From Porites lobata (lineage: Eukaryota; Cnidaria; Anthozoa; Scleractinia; Poritidae): a stretch of DNA of 64,000 bases. The stretch covers positions 2,525,001-2,589,000 of the forward strand of contig CALNXK010000030.1 of assembly GCA_942486035.1 (NCBI GenBank), in the 5' to 3' direction. Positions 1 to 10,872 of the stretch are shown here, piece by piece; position 1 is the stretch's first letter; every line of letters starts with the position of its first letter. The position numbers and the translations under genes are program-made. The notes under the pieces were generated by a model that worked only from the letters and a program-made list of their open reading frames with translations, did no database searches and was not told the DNA's origin.

Positions 1-2351
1 CCACCCAAAGTAAAGTCTAAAGTACCCCTCGGGGGGGGGGCCTTTGTAGCTGGACGACAAAAGCTATTTGATCAGGCCTTCTTGCGCTTTTTGAGGGACT
101 CAGTGGCGCCATGAAGGGGGGAAAGAACATGACAGTAGTGAAACAATCTTTGTGTTCTGCACTCTTCATTTCAATCATTGGCAAGCGTTGATAACAGCAA
201 CTCATTCAAAGGTAGCAACACATACAGCATCGTTTCAAATTCTATTCTCAAGAAATTTTCGTCAATCGTAAGCTACAAGAGCCATTATGGCTCTTGTAAG
301 CTACAAGTTTCTATGAAAAAAGATAGAATTTCACGGCTAATGGAATTGAATAGGACGTGAAATGACAGTTTTCTACAGAACGTCTTATAGTGCGAACACT
401 CTAGGTATGTGCTTAAAACAGAAACCGTGGAAAAGACGACATAACGACATAGAATCAGCCGCCATCTTGTTTGTTAGTCTAAATATTTCGGACAAGAAAA
501 GAGCCTTCGTGGAAAGACGTCCAAGAGAGACCGGGACGTAATTGGCCACGCGCGTTTTTCCTTATAGCCCACGAATACAGCTGCCCCTTGCCAATCCCTG
601 TCGCTGAGGACGGATACTCCCTCCGCTGGGTGTGTGCTTGTGGGTGAGTTGAAAACGCTAACCCCCACTCCTTGAACTACCCCAACGGATTACCCTTAAA
701 ATTCAACCAAAGTCACATCTCACGTGGTAAAGAGATACAATAAATCTACCTGCGTTCCTACGCTATAAACATCCGCCATCTTGCTTTTTCCTGGACCCAG
801 TCGACCATTTGACTTTTGAGGAGGTGGGCGGGGAAGGTGTGGGTGATTTGGTTTGGTTAAGAATTTTCCCCGTCATATAACGGTGTAAGTTTTGTTCCCA
901 GCATTATACGCCATGAGATTTTTTTTTTAGTGCAGATATTTTTTCCTTGGAAATCATTCTGCAGGATGTTTTTTTTCTGAAATCACCAATAACCCCTCCC
1001 CCCCCCCCCACCCTCAACAGCCAAATGATCCTCCGATGCCCACACTTTTGAATGACCAAAAAAAGAATGGGGCGAGACTGAAAAAAGGTCGAGGAAACAG
1101 GCAACATACAAGATGGCGGCTGTTCATGAATCAGTATAGGCAGCGCAATGCGGTCAGTGGGTAGTCCGCGGACCGAGGGTCAGTGTTTTCAACTCACCCT
1201 GTTCTTGTAAAATTAGGGGTTAGAATTTTTTAAATCTACCCAGCAGTAAATCTACAAAACAGCTACTTAGAATCCAATTTTTAAAGAGACTGTCTATAAT
1301 ATAACTGCAATTTCACTTAAAGTAATTCATTTGGTTGACGAAAATCGCGTTCCTTGACTTGTTTATCTTCACTCAGCCCAGGCCTTTTCGACTTCATTCC
1401 AGTCCGTGTCAGACAAACCTCATTTTCAAAAAAAAAAAATATTTCAGGTGAAAAAGCAATAGCATGGAAAATTTTTATTATTTAATGAAAAAGCGAGTTT
1501 TGTGTTCTTTAGTCTTTTAGTTGTTGTATCGGTAGACAACTTCAAAGTTCGTTCTCTTAAATCCTTTACAGGACACTTGTCACAGTTAGAAAGCGCTGAA
1601 AAGTTACCACCAAAGATCACGAAAGTGTTTATAGTAAATCACACAGAGTAGCAACGTGAAACCCAGGTTGTCTAACCATCCTGCTCTCATGGTGAGTGCC
1701 CCGATTTTGCTTGAAAACTCCGACGGGAATAGGAAGAATCCCGATTTTGACATCAGTTCTGATATTTTCATCCAATTCTTATGATACTTATACAAGAAAT
1801 CGAAACAGAGTACACTTTTACAGTTTCAGTTAAAACTGATATAGAAAACTTACGAAACCTAACCGCAAGAAATTAATTAAAATCAAAATCTGCAAGTACT
1901 TGTACGCGAAGCCACGCAAAGCTAATAAAGGATTTGTGATTGTGTCCGCTATCTTGATGGTCAATTATTACAGAAAACAAGCCACAGAAAAACGACGATC
2001 GATTTACCGAATATTTTTAACAGAGAATTTGTCCTCTACGAATACAGAAGAAGCCTTTCAAATCATCAAAGTTTCAAATTTTCTGAGGAAGCATGTCCCA
2101 TACCTTCCACCCTAGAGGCTCAGACCTTTGACGCTCGCGTTTTTCGGCTGTGGTTAAACCGAATCTCCCGAATTTTTATTCTTAAAAGGTTGGACAGTCT
2201 GTAAACCATATCAACTAGGAAATAGCTTTGGACATTTCTCCTAACACCTCTTTATCACCAGGCTGCCTTTTCCCATGTACACTCATACTGAGGCACTTTC
2301 ACTTCTGCCCTTCCCCGCTGTCACAGTGATTTGGGCATCCCCGCGTTTTGG
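1..2351. repeat. Right end of an upstream copy of the ~23-kb tandem duplication
   Basis: This stretch matches 45863-48178 almost base for base, and matches 23619-25206 except for a ~690-bp gap. It is the tail of a unit whose body lies left of the window, so the array probably holds at least one more unit. On the minus strand it carries an orphan terminal exon of the inverted gasdermin-like gene (1369-1418) and part of that gene's last intron. No other gene was recognised in 1-1368; a C-run near 998-1010 is the only striking low-complexity tract. Confidence 0.85.
1369..1418 (-). pseudogene. Orphan terminal exon of inverted gasdermin-like gene (left tail)
   Basis: On the minus strand an ag acceptor precedes 50 nt encoding GLSDTDWNEVEKAWAE and a TGA, identical in protein to the terminal exon of the intact gene at 47191-47240. 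The other five exons are missing because the duplication breakpoint at 2351 cuts the preceding intron. It is entered in phase 1, the phase in which the CDC25-like exon 2474-2592 on the same strand ends, so it could serve as the 3' exon of a chimera. Confidence 0.8.
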
Positions 2352-2473
2352 GCATGAAAGAAGAAAGAAGAAGAAAAGAGTAAAAATAATGAAGAGGAAA
2401 ATTTCATAAACCTACCAGGACAATTATTCTCGATCCTGTGAGCTCGCACGTACAGAAGACTCAAAAGGATTAC

Positions 2474-2874
2474 CTGATTCGTTCGACGTTGTCGAAAGCG
2501 ATCTTTGAAAAGTTCCGTTTGCTTTCGGTGTTAAGGACGTTAGGCAATCATTTGCAGACAACGAAAGCTTTCTTTTAGGAGTCCTCCCCAAACTACAGAA
2601 ATGGAGAAGCAAGAAAAACATGGTCGCTAACGAGGATGTTTTGTTTGCGAGTGCATAATAAGGAAAGTTAGAAACCGTTCGATAATAATCTACAACAAAT
2701 GCCGCCATTTGTGTTCAAAACAAAAGAAGAAATACAAGCTTACCTGTTCTCCAAATTCTTTGCTAGCTCTGTTATTGGAGAAAGTACGGTGCTAGGAGCA
2801 GTATCTAGGGTACTTTTCCTCAATGGAAGTTGAACTTCTAAACCGTCGAGGTAGCTGCCAGCTCTCGGTTTCAT
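2474..2874 (-). CDS. Two 5' exons of a minus-strand gene, possibly CDC25-type phosphatase N-terminus (truncated)
   Basis: Exon 1 (2874-2744) opens with ATG and codes for about 43 residues beginning MKPRAGSYLDGLEVQLPLRK, ending with a gtaagc donor in phase 2. Exon 2 (2592-2474) follows a ctgtag acceptor, codes SLGRTPKRKLSLS and a Ser/Thr-rich stretch, and ends at a gtaatc donor in phase 1. The SPITELAKNLEN motif followed by LGRTPKRKLSLS resembles the 'SPVT.L..N' and Ser-rich N-terminal regions of CDC25 phosphatases, but no rhodanese/phosphatase domain is present. The remaining exons were cut off at the duplication breakpoint 120 bp downstream. An overlapping upstream ORF (MAGPG, stop overlapping the ATG as ATGA) precedes it. 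The gene name is a low-confidence guess; the two-exon model is better supported. Confidence 0.45.
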
Positions 2875-3114
2875 CCCGGCCCGGCCATATTGGAAATTGA
2901 CAGTCTACGAAGGGTTGAAGCGAACTCTTATCACGCGACTTTCACGCGAAAGTAACGGCTACTGGTGCCTGAAGGAATGCCGAAGAGAGGTATTTAGGAA
3001 AAAGGGTGATTCTAATCTACATTCGGTTTCTATAAAAGTAAAGAAAAAGAAAGCTGGCGACTGAAAGCGCTATACTTGCGGTGCAACCGAGGCCTTTTCA
3101 AACTTCCCCCGCAT

Positions 3115-3209
3115 TAGCCTGAAATTATCCGATTGCTTCGAGTCGTTTTCTCCTCTCAACAACTGAGGGAGAAATAACTACTCGAAGTAATCGGGTGAAA
3201 TTCAGGCTA
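3115..3209. mobile_element. 95-bp foldback MITE with 9-bp target duplication
   Basis: Inverted ends tagcctgaaatt / aatttcaggcta with a complementary interior (gattgcttcgagt / actcgaagtaatc). Direct repeats cccccgcat flank it at 3106-3114 and 3210-3218, consistent with an 8-9-bp target duplication as made by hAT-type transposases. Unit B carries it at the same site, so insertion predates the duplication. Confidence 0.8.
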
Positions 3210-3925
3210 CCCCCGCATTGCATGGTGAAAACATTTGCATGTAACCAGCCAATCAGAATGCTTTGTTGTTGGTTTCCTGGGAATCTCGTTTTCGATTTTC
3301 CCGCTTCCTTTTACTTCCGGTTGTACTGGAGTCCAATATTTTTGTTCAAACGGTTGACTCTTGAGAAAACTAAGGAAGCTTTCCATTTGTCAGAACTGGC
3401 CGGCCGGAGCTTTGTCCGACCAGTCAGTTTGAAAATGAAATAGGCTTTTTCCAAGAGTTTTTGCTAAAAAGTTATCTCCTTCATGCATCCTATGATCTGA
3501 CTGGATAGTTTTTTATTAAAAGTGAAATTCTCATTACGACGGGAACGGTCTGGCCGGTCAGTTCTGACAAATGGAAAACTCCGTAATTTTTGTTTTGCAT
3601 TTTCTTAAACGCACCCAGTTAGGCGTATGAAGAATAAGTTGACCGTCCAGTCCTGAGGTGACTTTACTTTCGTTTTTCTTCCTTTCTTTTTTTCCAGACT
3701 AATTTAACAAAATTCGTCACGGGTCCAGACAAGTTGAAGGGACGGATTTTTCACCCCTGCAACCCGTTTACACGGAACCTTGCAAATTCTGTTACAGATT
3801 GCAGTACTGTTTATACGAGTTCATAAAAACTGCAGGTTAGGTGTAAACGAAACTCGGATCCATACGGGTTCTAAAGACATAACATCCTCTTATCCTAGGC
3901 AAAACTAATCCTTAACTTAACCATT

Positions 3926-4906
3926 CAGGGACCGCGCAGCACGTTTTCGAGTGGGGGGGGGGGGGCTAAAGAAGAATACGTGAAGGAAAATTTTGCTGGG
4001 GGGGGGGGGGGGGGGGGGGGGGGCATGCTTGTGGATTTCTATTCAATTTCTCTAAAGTGACGGAGAATGCGAATAACGATAAAACTATTGATTTTTTCCA
4101 CATCTTCAGTGATGTTACTATCGGGTCTGAAAATTCACCATCACTAAATTGAAATATCATCGATTGTTATGTTATACTACTGATATCAACCTTTGATTAA
4201 TATAAATAAGCCAGAGATCCAACGATTTTGCTTGAGCTGCCTTGAACTCAAAGCTGTATAATTACTGAGCAATTATTGCACGAGGCTGAGTATGATATGA
4301 AGAGTTATGCAGATCGAGGGGGTTATCCGCCAAAGCCGAAGGATAACACCCTCCGAGATCTGTATATCTTCATATCATACGAAAGCCGAGTTCAAACTTG
4401 CAATTGGAAAGCTCAACGAGCCATGAAGCCTGACATCAAAAGACGGACTTCGCGCTGATCGAGCTAAAATCAGGACGCACAATAACAAGAGAAACAATAA
4501 CTTCATGATCTTCCAAAAATCAAGGTTGAAACTAATAAACAATTTGTTTGAGAATCGCCTTATAAACTAAACCCAGTTATTACTTTGGATCGAAATTGAC
4601 CAATTACGAAACAACGCGTTTTCCTGAGAGGTCCGCAGGAAAAAGAAGCCATTTAAAAGACGTTTACCTCTGCTAGGTTAGAAGCGAAAAAATATTTTAC
4701 AATTGTAACGACTAATGCTTCATTCTGTCTATTTATCTGCGCGTTTGTCTTTGCCAGTAACTCTGGTCACTTTCGAATTAACGATTTTTTGCTATTTTCA
4801 CTCCGTTACTTTTGTTAAATTATTTTTTGTTTAATTTATTTTTATTCTTGCAAAAAAGTGGGGGGTGGCTAAAGCCCCCCCAGCCCCTCCCTCTGCGCGG
4901 TCCCTG
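3926..4906. mobile_element. Non-autonomous DNA transposon, CAGGG..CCCTG ends
   Basis: Terminal inverted repeats cagggaccgcgcag / ctgcgcggtccctg flanked by ccatt on both sides (3921-3925 and 4907-4911). About 981 bp with no transposase frame. It contains long G-runs (near 3954-3966 and 4000-4023) and a nested foldback at 4282-4390. The CAGGG terminus is typical of hAT-like ends, but the visible target duplication is 5 bp. Confidence 0.65.
4282..4390. mobile_element. Foldback element inside the CAGGG transposon
   Basis: Imperfect inverted repeat: gagtatgatatgaagag pairs with cttcatatcatac, and agatcgaggg with ccctccgagatct, leaving a short loop. Present at the same place in unit B (27123-27231). 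Confidence 0.6.
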
Positions 4907-5394
4907 CCATTCGGTTTTGAAAGCTCTTTTTCCAAGATGCTTGTCGACAAGCACCTTTACGTGCGCCTCGTTTCTTTGAGGAGAGACCGTGAGGAGGAGT
5001 TAAAAGCACATCTCATATCAAACTCTGCTGGACAAATATTCCCGACCACGCCTCAAAGTATGGCTGACTCGAATGGACCGTAATTTTGGAACGTTTTTCA
5101 GTTTTACTCTCACACTATTAAAGAAATCCCAAATACTCCTCCAGAATATAAAAATTCAATATCTTAGCTTAAGGCCAAACGTGCTCTAAAGAAATTTAGA
5201 CATCTTTTTCGTTCCGGTTTTTCAGCTTATATTTTAGGTGTTCTACTCTTTCTAGATAGTATTTTGGCTCGTCTAACGACCACGCGCGGGATCTAGGGCA
5301 AAATCTCGTTTGCACATGTCTGTATTAAAAATGCACGCTGGAATTGAAAACTACGGGAAATTTCCTTTCTTTTGATATCTAATTTGCCTATTGC

Positions 5395-5437
<43 letters not shown>

Positions 5438-7299
5438 TCAAAACCGTTCAATAGATAAAGTCCAGAATTTGGGAAATGAAAGGAGGTACATATACATATT
5501 ATGAATATATTATCTCATGATCGCGCAGTACAGTACAGTTTTGGATAGCCCTCTGATATATTCCATCGTCTCGCTTCCTCAGCTTTTTATAAACTGCGAG
5601 CAATTCGGTTTTTTTTTCTTTTTCAACGAATCCTGAACGTCCTAGTCAGTAGGATGACGTGATCTTGTGAAAAGGAAAATTTCGTGGTTGGTTGCGGTGT
5701 TTTGTTTTTAAATTTTAAGCCGTGTTGTCACAGCGTGTTAGCCTTGGTGCGCAGTTCTGACCTTACGGTCCACACGGGTAAAATCATCTTTGATTTAATG
5801 TCTGTTTCTCTTGACATGCGTTTATTTTTTTAACTGATTACTTTTTTCTAGGCTGTTTTGTATCATTAAGCGGAAAGACACATTTTCAAGAAAGAAATGT
5901 GAGTAAGATCTGATTTATCCCTTTTTATTCATTCGTCGGCATATTCAGTTTTCGACGGCAACAATGCTATCAGTTCTTCATTATGTCTCCTCTAATACGC
6001 TTACTAAACAGCAGTACAAATGACAACATATGCAAGGCTGGTACAACGAAAATGCTGAGGTTGGACTAAGTTCCCGTAAAAGTCTAAAATTTCGACGAGT
6101 AGAACTTGTCAATTACAGATGTAATACGTCAGAGTTGAATTTTTTATGAAAATTAAATTGGTATTAAAAGAAACTTTACCTAACTTGATTTTCATTGTAT
6201 CTACCAGCCTTCTATATTATTACTTTTATTTGTTTATTACTACTATTGTTTTTTGTTTTTTTTTTGATCTAGAGCTTATTAACGTGATGTGTTGGAAAAA
6301 AAAAAACAAACCAACCAACAAAATTTCAGCATAGACAACATGCCACAGAATGCTTCGGAGTGGTGCTCTTCATTTATAACGTCGCCAAACAGTAACATGT
6401 CATGAAAACTGCAGTTAGTTTAGTCTTGGAGAACTCATTTTGTGATTTACTGAATTTTCTGTCTTTAAATATCGACTCCGTGTTGTACCGCAACAGCAGT
6501 CTAATAACGAAAACGAAGTCGTGTGTTTCTTTTGGTTTCTAATCGGCACAACATGAAAACCGGTGTATTTGTACATCATTTTCTCCAAAGTTTCTCTAAA
6601 GCTATATATATTAATATAATCCTAATGCAAATTGGAAGATAGTTCCAGGCTTCAGAGGTTATAAGTCGCTTTATTGCTACAACTACGTTTCCTACGGGCC
6701 TTAAGGTGACCACAGTCATCAGGCAATTTTAGCGAGTGCACGGTCACTCGCTAAAAAAAATATTCTAACCAGTTCAGAAAAGATATAATCCTATATGTAC
6801 ACTCATACATATATAATAATCCTTGTTCAATAAAACCAAGAAAAATACATGTAAGTGAGAACAATCCTTTGATGCAGTTTGTGATTCATGGGGTGAAGAA
6901 ATTCCGTGTTAATGTCATCGGCACTGAAATAGAATCTCGGTTATTGCCACCTCGTTTAATCGGACTTCTTAATTATCCGGACTTTTTCCTCTGGTGACAG
7001 ATTTTTCAAGAATAATAATAAGTTATCATGAAGATCCGGGGTTATAAGTTTTCTGTGACAAGCACGTTATCAAAAATGCCGGTATTGAAATGGATTCTGC
7101 TTCTTCGAAGAGCAAAAGAAGCACTCGCATGCGTTGTAAACGATAAAATGCCGTTGAAACTATGGCACTGAATTGACATTTAGTAGTGGAGCCCCATATC
7201 AAATTCTTTTATAACATAGCTGACAAAAATGCTTTTGATTAACTGCAAAATTCTCGTAACGCATGACACGATAACAAACGCTTCTATTGGCTGATTCAT

Positions 7300-7482
7300 T
7301 CAAACACGCCTCTCCTCTGCAGAGGCCTCTTTGTATTGTGAGGAGGCTTTTTGTGTTGTGGGGAGGCTGGGAGAAAAAAAAAGAGCGCGCGGGGGCCCCG
7401 CGCGCTTTCTATTTTGTCGATTATTGATATTTTGATGGGGATACCCAGCGGGAGCCTCTGCGGAGGAGAGAGCAAACACGCC
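7300..7482. mobile_element. Inverted-repeat MITE-like element
   Basis: Left end caaacacgcctctcctctgc and right end gcggaggagagagcaaacac are inverted around a GC-rich core containing complementary gcgcgcggggg / ccccgcgcgc. The unit B copy (about 30121-30306) differs by small indels in the core. No coding content. Confidence 0.55.
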
Positions 7483-7933
7483 ACAATCGTCTAGTTTGAA
7501 TGAAAATTCTTCCTGTAATACTGACAAAGAAAATTTGCTTGTTTTCGTTAACGATCAATGGAAACTAAGCAGAAAAAAAGGTAAAAGAGTCCTAAAGTCC
7601 AACTATAGTTAAAATACTCACATGTTCTTAAGAAGTCGTGAGTATGGTTTGGCATGGCCAGAAATCTCGGACGTCGAGTTACGTGCGACTTACATTCCGG
7701 CTGTCCTATTCCGGGCTCATCATAGTTGGAAAGATCGAGTGGTCACATACGACCATGTTTATCGTCAAATAAATGCCACTGTTCAAAAATATTGCGAAAA
7801 CGAGAAATGGCGATGAAATATTTTCAAACGCGAGGTTTTAGAGAAAATTTGGATGATTTTTGGCCGAGATATTGTAGAGTGATGAAGCGGAACTGAAACT
7901 GTGTAACATGCCGACCTTTCTTCTCGGGACTTA

Positions 7934-8303
7934 GGCCTGTTTCAAACGCCGTGCTACTGCCATGCTAAGCTGGCTCGACTGTAGCTCGACTGCAGCACGA
8001 CACTAGCACGACTTGATTTCAGACGTCGAATTTAATTCAGTCGAATAGAATAATAAAGAAACGGTTCAGTAAACTTTTAAATGTCTTCTAATGCATTTGT
8101 AATTTATGAATTGAGTTCGGCACGGCGGTAGCACGACGTTGAAAACCAAGTCGAGTTACTGCCGTGTAGCACGGCAAGGCTTGCCGTGCTACACAGCAGT
8201 AGCACGACTTGGTTTCAAACGTCGCGCTACCGCCGTGCTAAAGTCGAATTTAATTCGATCAATTGAGTTCTGCACGGCAGTAGCACGACGTTTGAAACGG
8301 GCC
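7934..8303. mobile_element. ~370-bp MITE with ~30-bp terminal inverted repeats
   Basis: Ends ggcctgtttcaaacgccgtg and cacgacgtttgaaacgggcc are inverted copies continuing into ctactgcc. The interior has several further gtagcacgac / gtcgtgctac palindromes. Short open frames inside are not genes. Unit B copy at 30759-31129. Confidence 0.75.
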
Positions 8304-9053
8304 TCAGTTGTTTTTAACAGCCGAAAGGAAAGGTAAATTTACATGCTGAAGATCAGATGTTTTATTTTTATTTTTATTTGGCAAATTATGTAGAATCGAG
8401 CTTCCACTCGCTCACTTAGGTCACTTAGGCAAGTCATGATGGAATATTTCTCCTTTTCTAACTTCATATATCCGTGTTTTGTGCTACTCTGAACTGTTTT
8501 TGAAGGCGATTAGCAAGGCGATGAAATCAGCATCGAAGGTAAAAATTGGTCAAATAGTACATCATACGGTGCTTTTCCTCAAGCGATCGCGGCACTTGGG
8601 ATATCCCGATTATGTTGTCTTCTATAGCGGATCAAAATCCGTTTGGGATGCAAATATTGGATTTCAAGCCTCTGTAATATAGAGCATTGTATGAGCCAAG
8701 CTTCGAAAATAAACGTCGAGGAAAAGCGGGGCCATTAACATTTGTTGATGAAAAGCAACTTATCAGAATAGCAGAGGAAACTTTCAAAAACTCGACTGCA
8801 TCGCAGCACTTGTTCCCGGTAAGCCAGAACTTGCTCTATTTTATTTTGTTTTATTTCTGCCATGCATTTCCTTTGTGTGTTTGGCGGCCATATTGCCACG
8901 TAATCACGCGCGTGCGCCGTTGCGTTGTCCGGAATTTCTGGCCATGATTTGCTGAAAAGTTGTTTATGTTTTGCTCGGCGAAATCCAGAAAACTTCCTTT
9001 TTTAACGAAGACGACTGTCATCCCACTTCATAGCGGCTCATAGACTATCAATT

Positions 9054-9250
9054 TTTAGTAAAATCCAACTAGTTGTCTATTATCAATGCTGCGTTCTGAT
9101 TGGTTGAGCTACTACTAGGCTATATGTTATAGCCCACTAGTAGCGAAAGCGCCGGCTTTTTGGCGGCAAAAAAAGGATTAAAGTCTAGCTTTAACCGGCT
9201 AAAGTTGTTTTGTCTCGATATTTTTGACCAGCTAGTTGGATTTTACTAAA
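9054..9250. mobile_element. ~197-bp MITE, TTTAGTAAAATCCAACTAG ends
   Basis: Perfect 19-bp inverted terminal repeats (tttagtaaaatccaactag / ctagttggattttactaaa). Unit B copy at 31880-32074. No coding content. Confidence 0.75.
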
Positions 9251-9251
9251 G

Positions 9252-9355
9252 CAATTATTCCTCTCGCCCTCATGACCTCTGAGTCAATAGCACATTCGGC
9301 CTTCGGCCTCATGGGCTATTGACTCGGAGCCCATTCGGGCTCGAAGAAATAATTG
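9252..9355. mobile_element. ~104-bp foldback next to the 9054 MITE
   Basis: Inverted repeat with ends caattattcctctcgccc / gggctcgaagaaataattg and inner pair gagtcaatagc / gctattgactc around a ggccttcggcc loop. It abuts the preceding MITE, so the two may be one composite element. Confidence 0.55.
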
Positions 9356-10872
9356 TTAAATATAGGGCAAGCACGCGCGCTATATTAAAAGAGATGTTTT
9401 TAAGGACTCGGAGGAAACTGGGGCTTGCTAAAAACTGCACTGAAAAGATATTACCGGAAACCGCGGGGAAAAAAAACTAAGAAACTCACTGACCTATGGC
9501 ACAAAACAGATCAAAACGGAAATTCTCAGATACTGCTCTACGTACTATCTGAAAGAATTTATAGATTCTGTTGTCACTTAACTTAGCACAAATCGTTTTT
9601 CTTTTAAGTATCTGCACTAAAAAGCCAGAAACAGAGGCTGCGAAACACATGAACCCTTAGGAGAGAAACTGGACATTTCCAGATAAAAAAATTTAACAAC
9701 TGCAAGGACACTCAAACTACTGAAAAATCTGCATATTTAAGGAGCAAAAAACTGAAAAAGTTATCTTGATAGTGGTTTACACTAGAAATCAGAATGCCTA
9801 TGATCCCATTCATTGAAGTGTTAGTTTTCAGAGAGGTGACTTTTGAATTAAACCATGACACATGGGAGGATGGGAGCTGAGACTGATTGTGTTTTGAGGA
9901 AACTAATTTTTCTGATTTTATGCAAAATGTTTGTGTTGTGGTGTAATTTTATTCTTGGTACAAGTTTCGGTTTCTGCTTCCTGAGTCACTACCACTTGTT
10001 TTTTGCAGGACTAACGAAGGGTCAGTAAAGTAGAAATGGCCAAAATGACGCCGTTCTCAGCTCGAGTTTTCGCTCACGAACGCCTGAGCGGTAGCATTTG
10101 CCGCATTTTCACATTCAATCCTCAACAAAGCTTACTAAAGATCTCCTCACGCTATTAATATACTCTACCTAAAAATATTACTTCGTAAAGTGAATATACT
10201 CTCAAACATGTATTAAGCGGTAATCCCTCGGGGGTAATAGCTTACTGATCGCTTAGAACAGGTTTCACAAAACTAAAGAGTTACCCGGGAAAGAGAAGAT
10301 ATTCTTGTTGAGAAACGAAAAGATGGTGAAAGTGCGAAATATCAAGAATCCCACGACAAATTGACCCCAAAGTGTCCTTACCTGTTATTGTGCCAAAAGA
10401 AAGGAAGTATTAGAAGAAAAAGCAGAGACACTGTATCTCTAGCACTAGTTCATTTTTAGACGCCTTTGAATAGAAAAACGTCACTTTGAAGCAGCCGTGG
10501 TTACAGGTATACTGAGAAAACTGGAAAGTTATACATGCCGGCATCTCGTGACTTAAGGTTTTGCCGGATTGAGTTGGAATTGAAAGCAATTCTTTGAGGA
10601 AGACTCGACACTCGGCGTAAATAAGGCATTTTAGAGTTCGGTGCGATGCAAAATATTTTAAAAGACTCGTCATGTTTAGTGGCACTTTCGGCTTGCAAAT
10701 CACAACTAAAGGTGAGTGTTAGAGGTCAGTAGCTCCCCGCCCTCCTTGCCTCCGTCGCCAAAATGGGGACATTTCGATCTGAAAACGGCAACGCTAGAGA
10801 CAACTTTACTGAAAAACTGACTTAGCGTCCTTTCAAACAATAAAAACTACTTTTCATTTCCTTGCTATGCAG

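Larger units (their letters stand above)
2875..10872. other. Intergenic/5' region of gasdermin-like gene A
   Basis: About 8 kb between the divergent CDC25-like exons and the first coding exon of gene A. It holds the transposon-like elements listed separately (3115-3209, 3926-4906, 4282-4390, 7300-7482, 7934-8303, 9054-9250, 9252-9355). I found no convincing protein-coding exon; short open frames at 7622-7816 and 8479-8843 are unassigned. Promoter and 5' UTR exons of gene A should lie here but show no clear signal. Confidence 0.5.

Noticed and set aside
2424..2708. 94-residue minus-strand ORF beginning MAAFVVDYYRTVSN
   Set aside because: Its second half is the CDC25-like exon 2; the first half runs through the intron. 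The splice model with the exon at 2744-2874 explains both parts better.
4865..5083. Open frame with PPAPPSARSLPFGFESSF and a charged segment (also 27630-27923)
   Set aside because: It begins inside the terminal repeat of the CAGGG transposon and its N-terminus differs between units through indels; no family recognised.
7622..7816. 64-residue open frame beginning MFLRSREYGLAWPEIS, identical in both units (30447-30641)
   Set aside because: No recognised family, no matching splice context, and identity between units is expected from recent duplication. Could be an exon of an unknown gene but is unsupported.
8479..8947. Two adjacent open frames (KSASKVKIGQIVHHTV..., and YEPSFENKRRGKAGPLTFVD...) ending at a gtaagc donor-like site
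   Set aside because: Frames are separated by a stop and I could not join them with consistent splice phases. Possibly a decayed transposase or unknown exon; no family recognised.
10410..10703. Overlapping minus-strand open frames (65 and 97 residues)
   Set aside because: Neither frame has a recognised motif or a clear donor; two overlapping frames open by chance is common in this AT-rich sequence.
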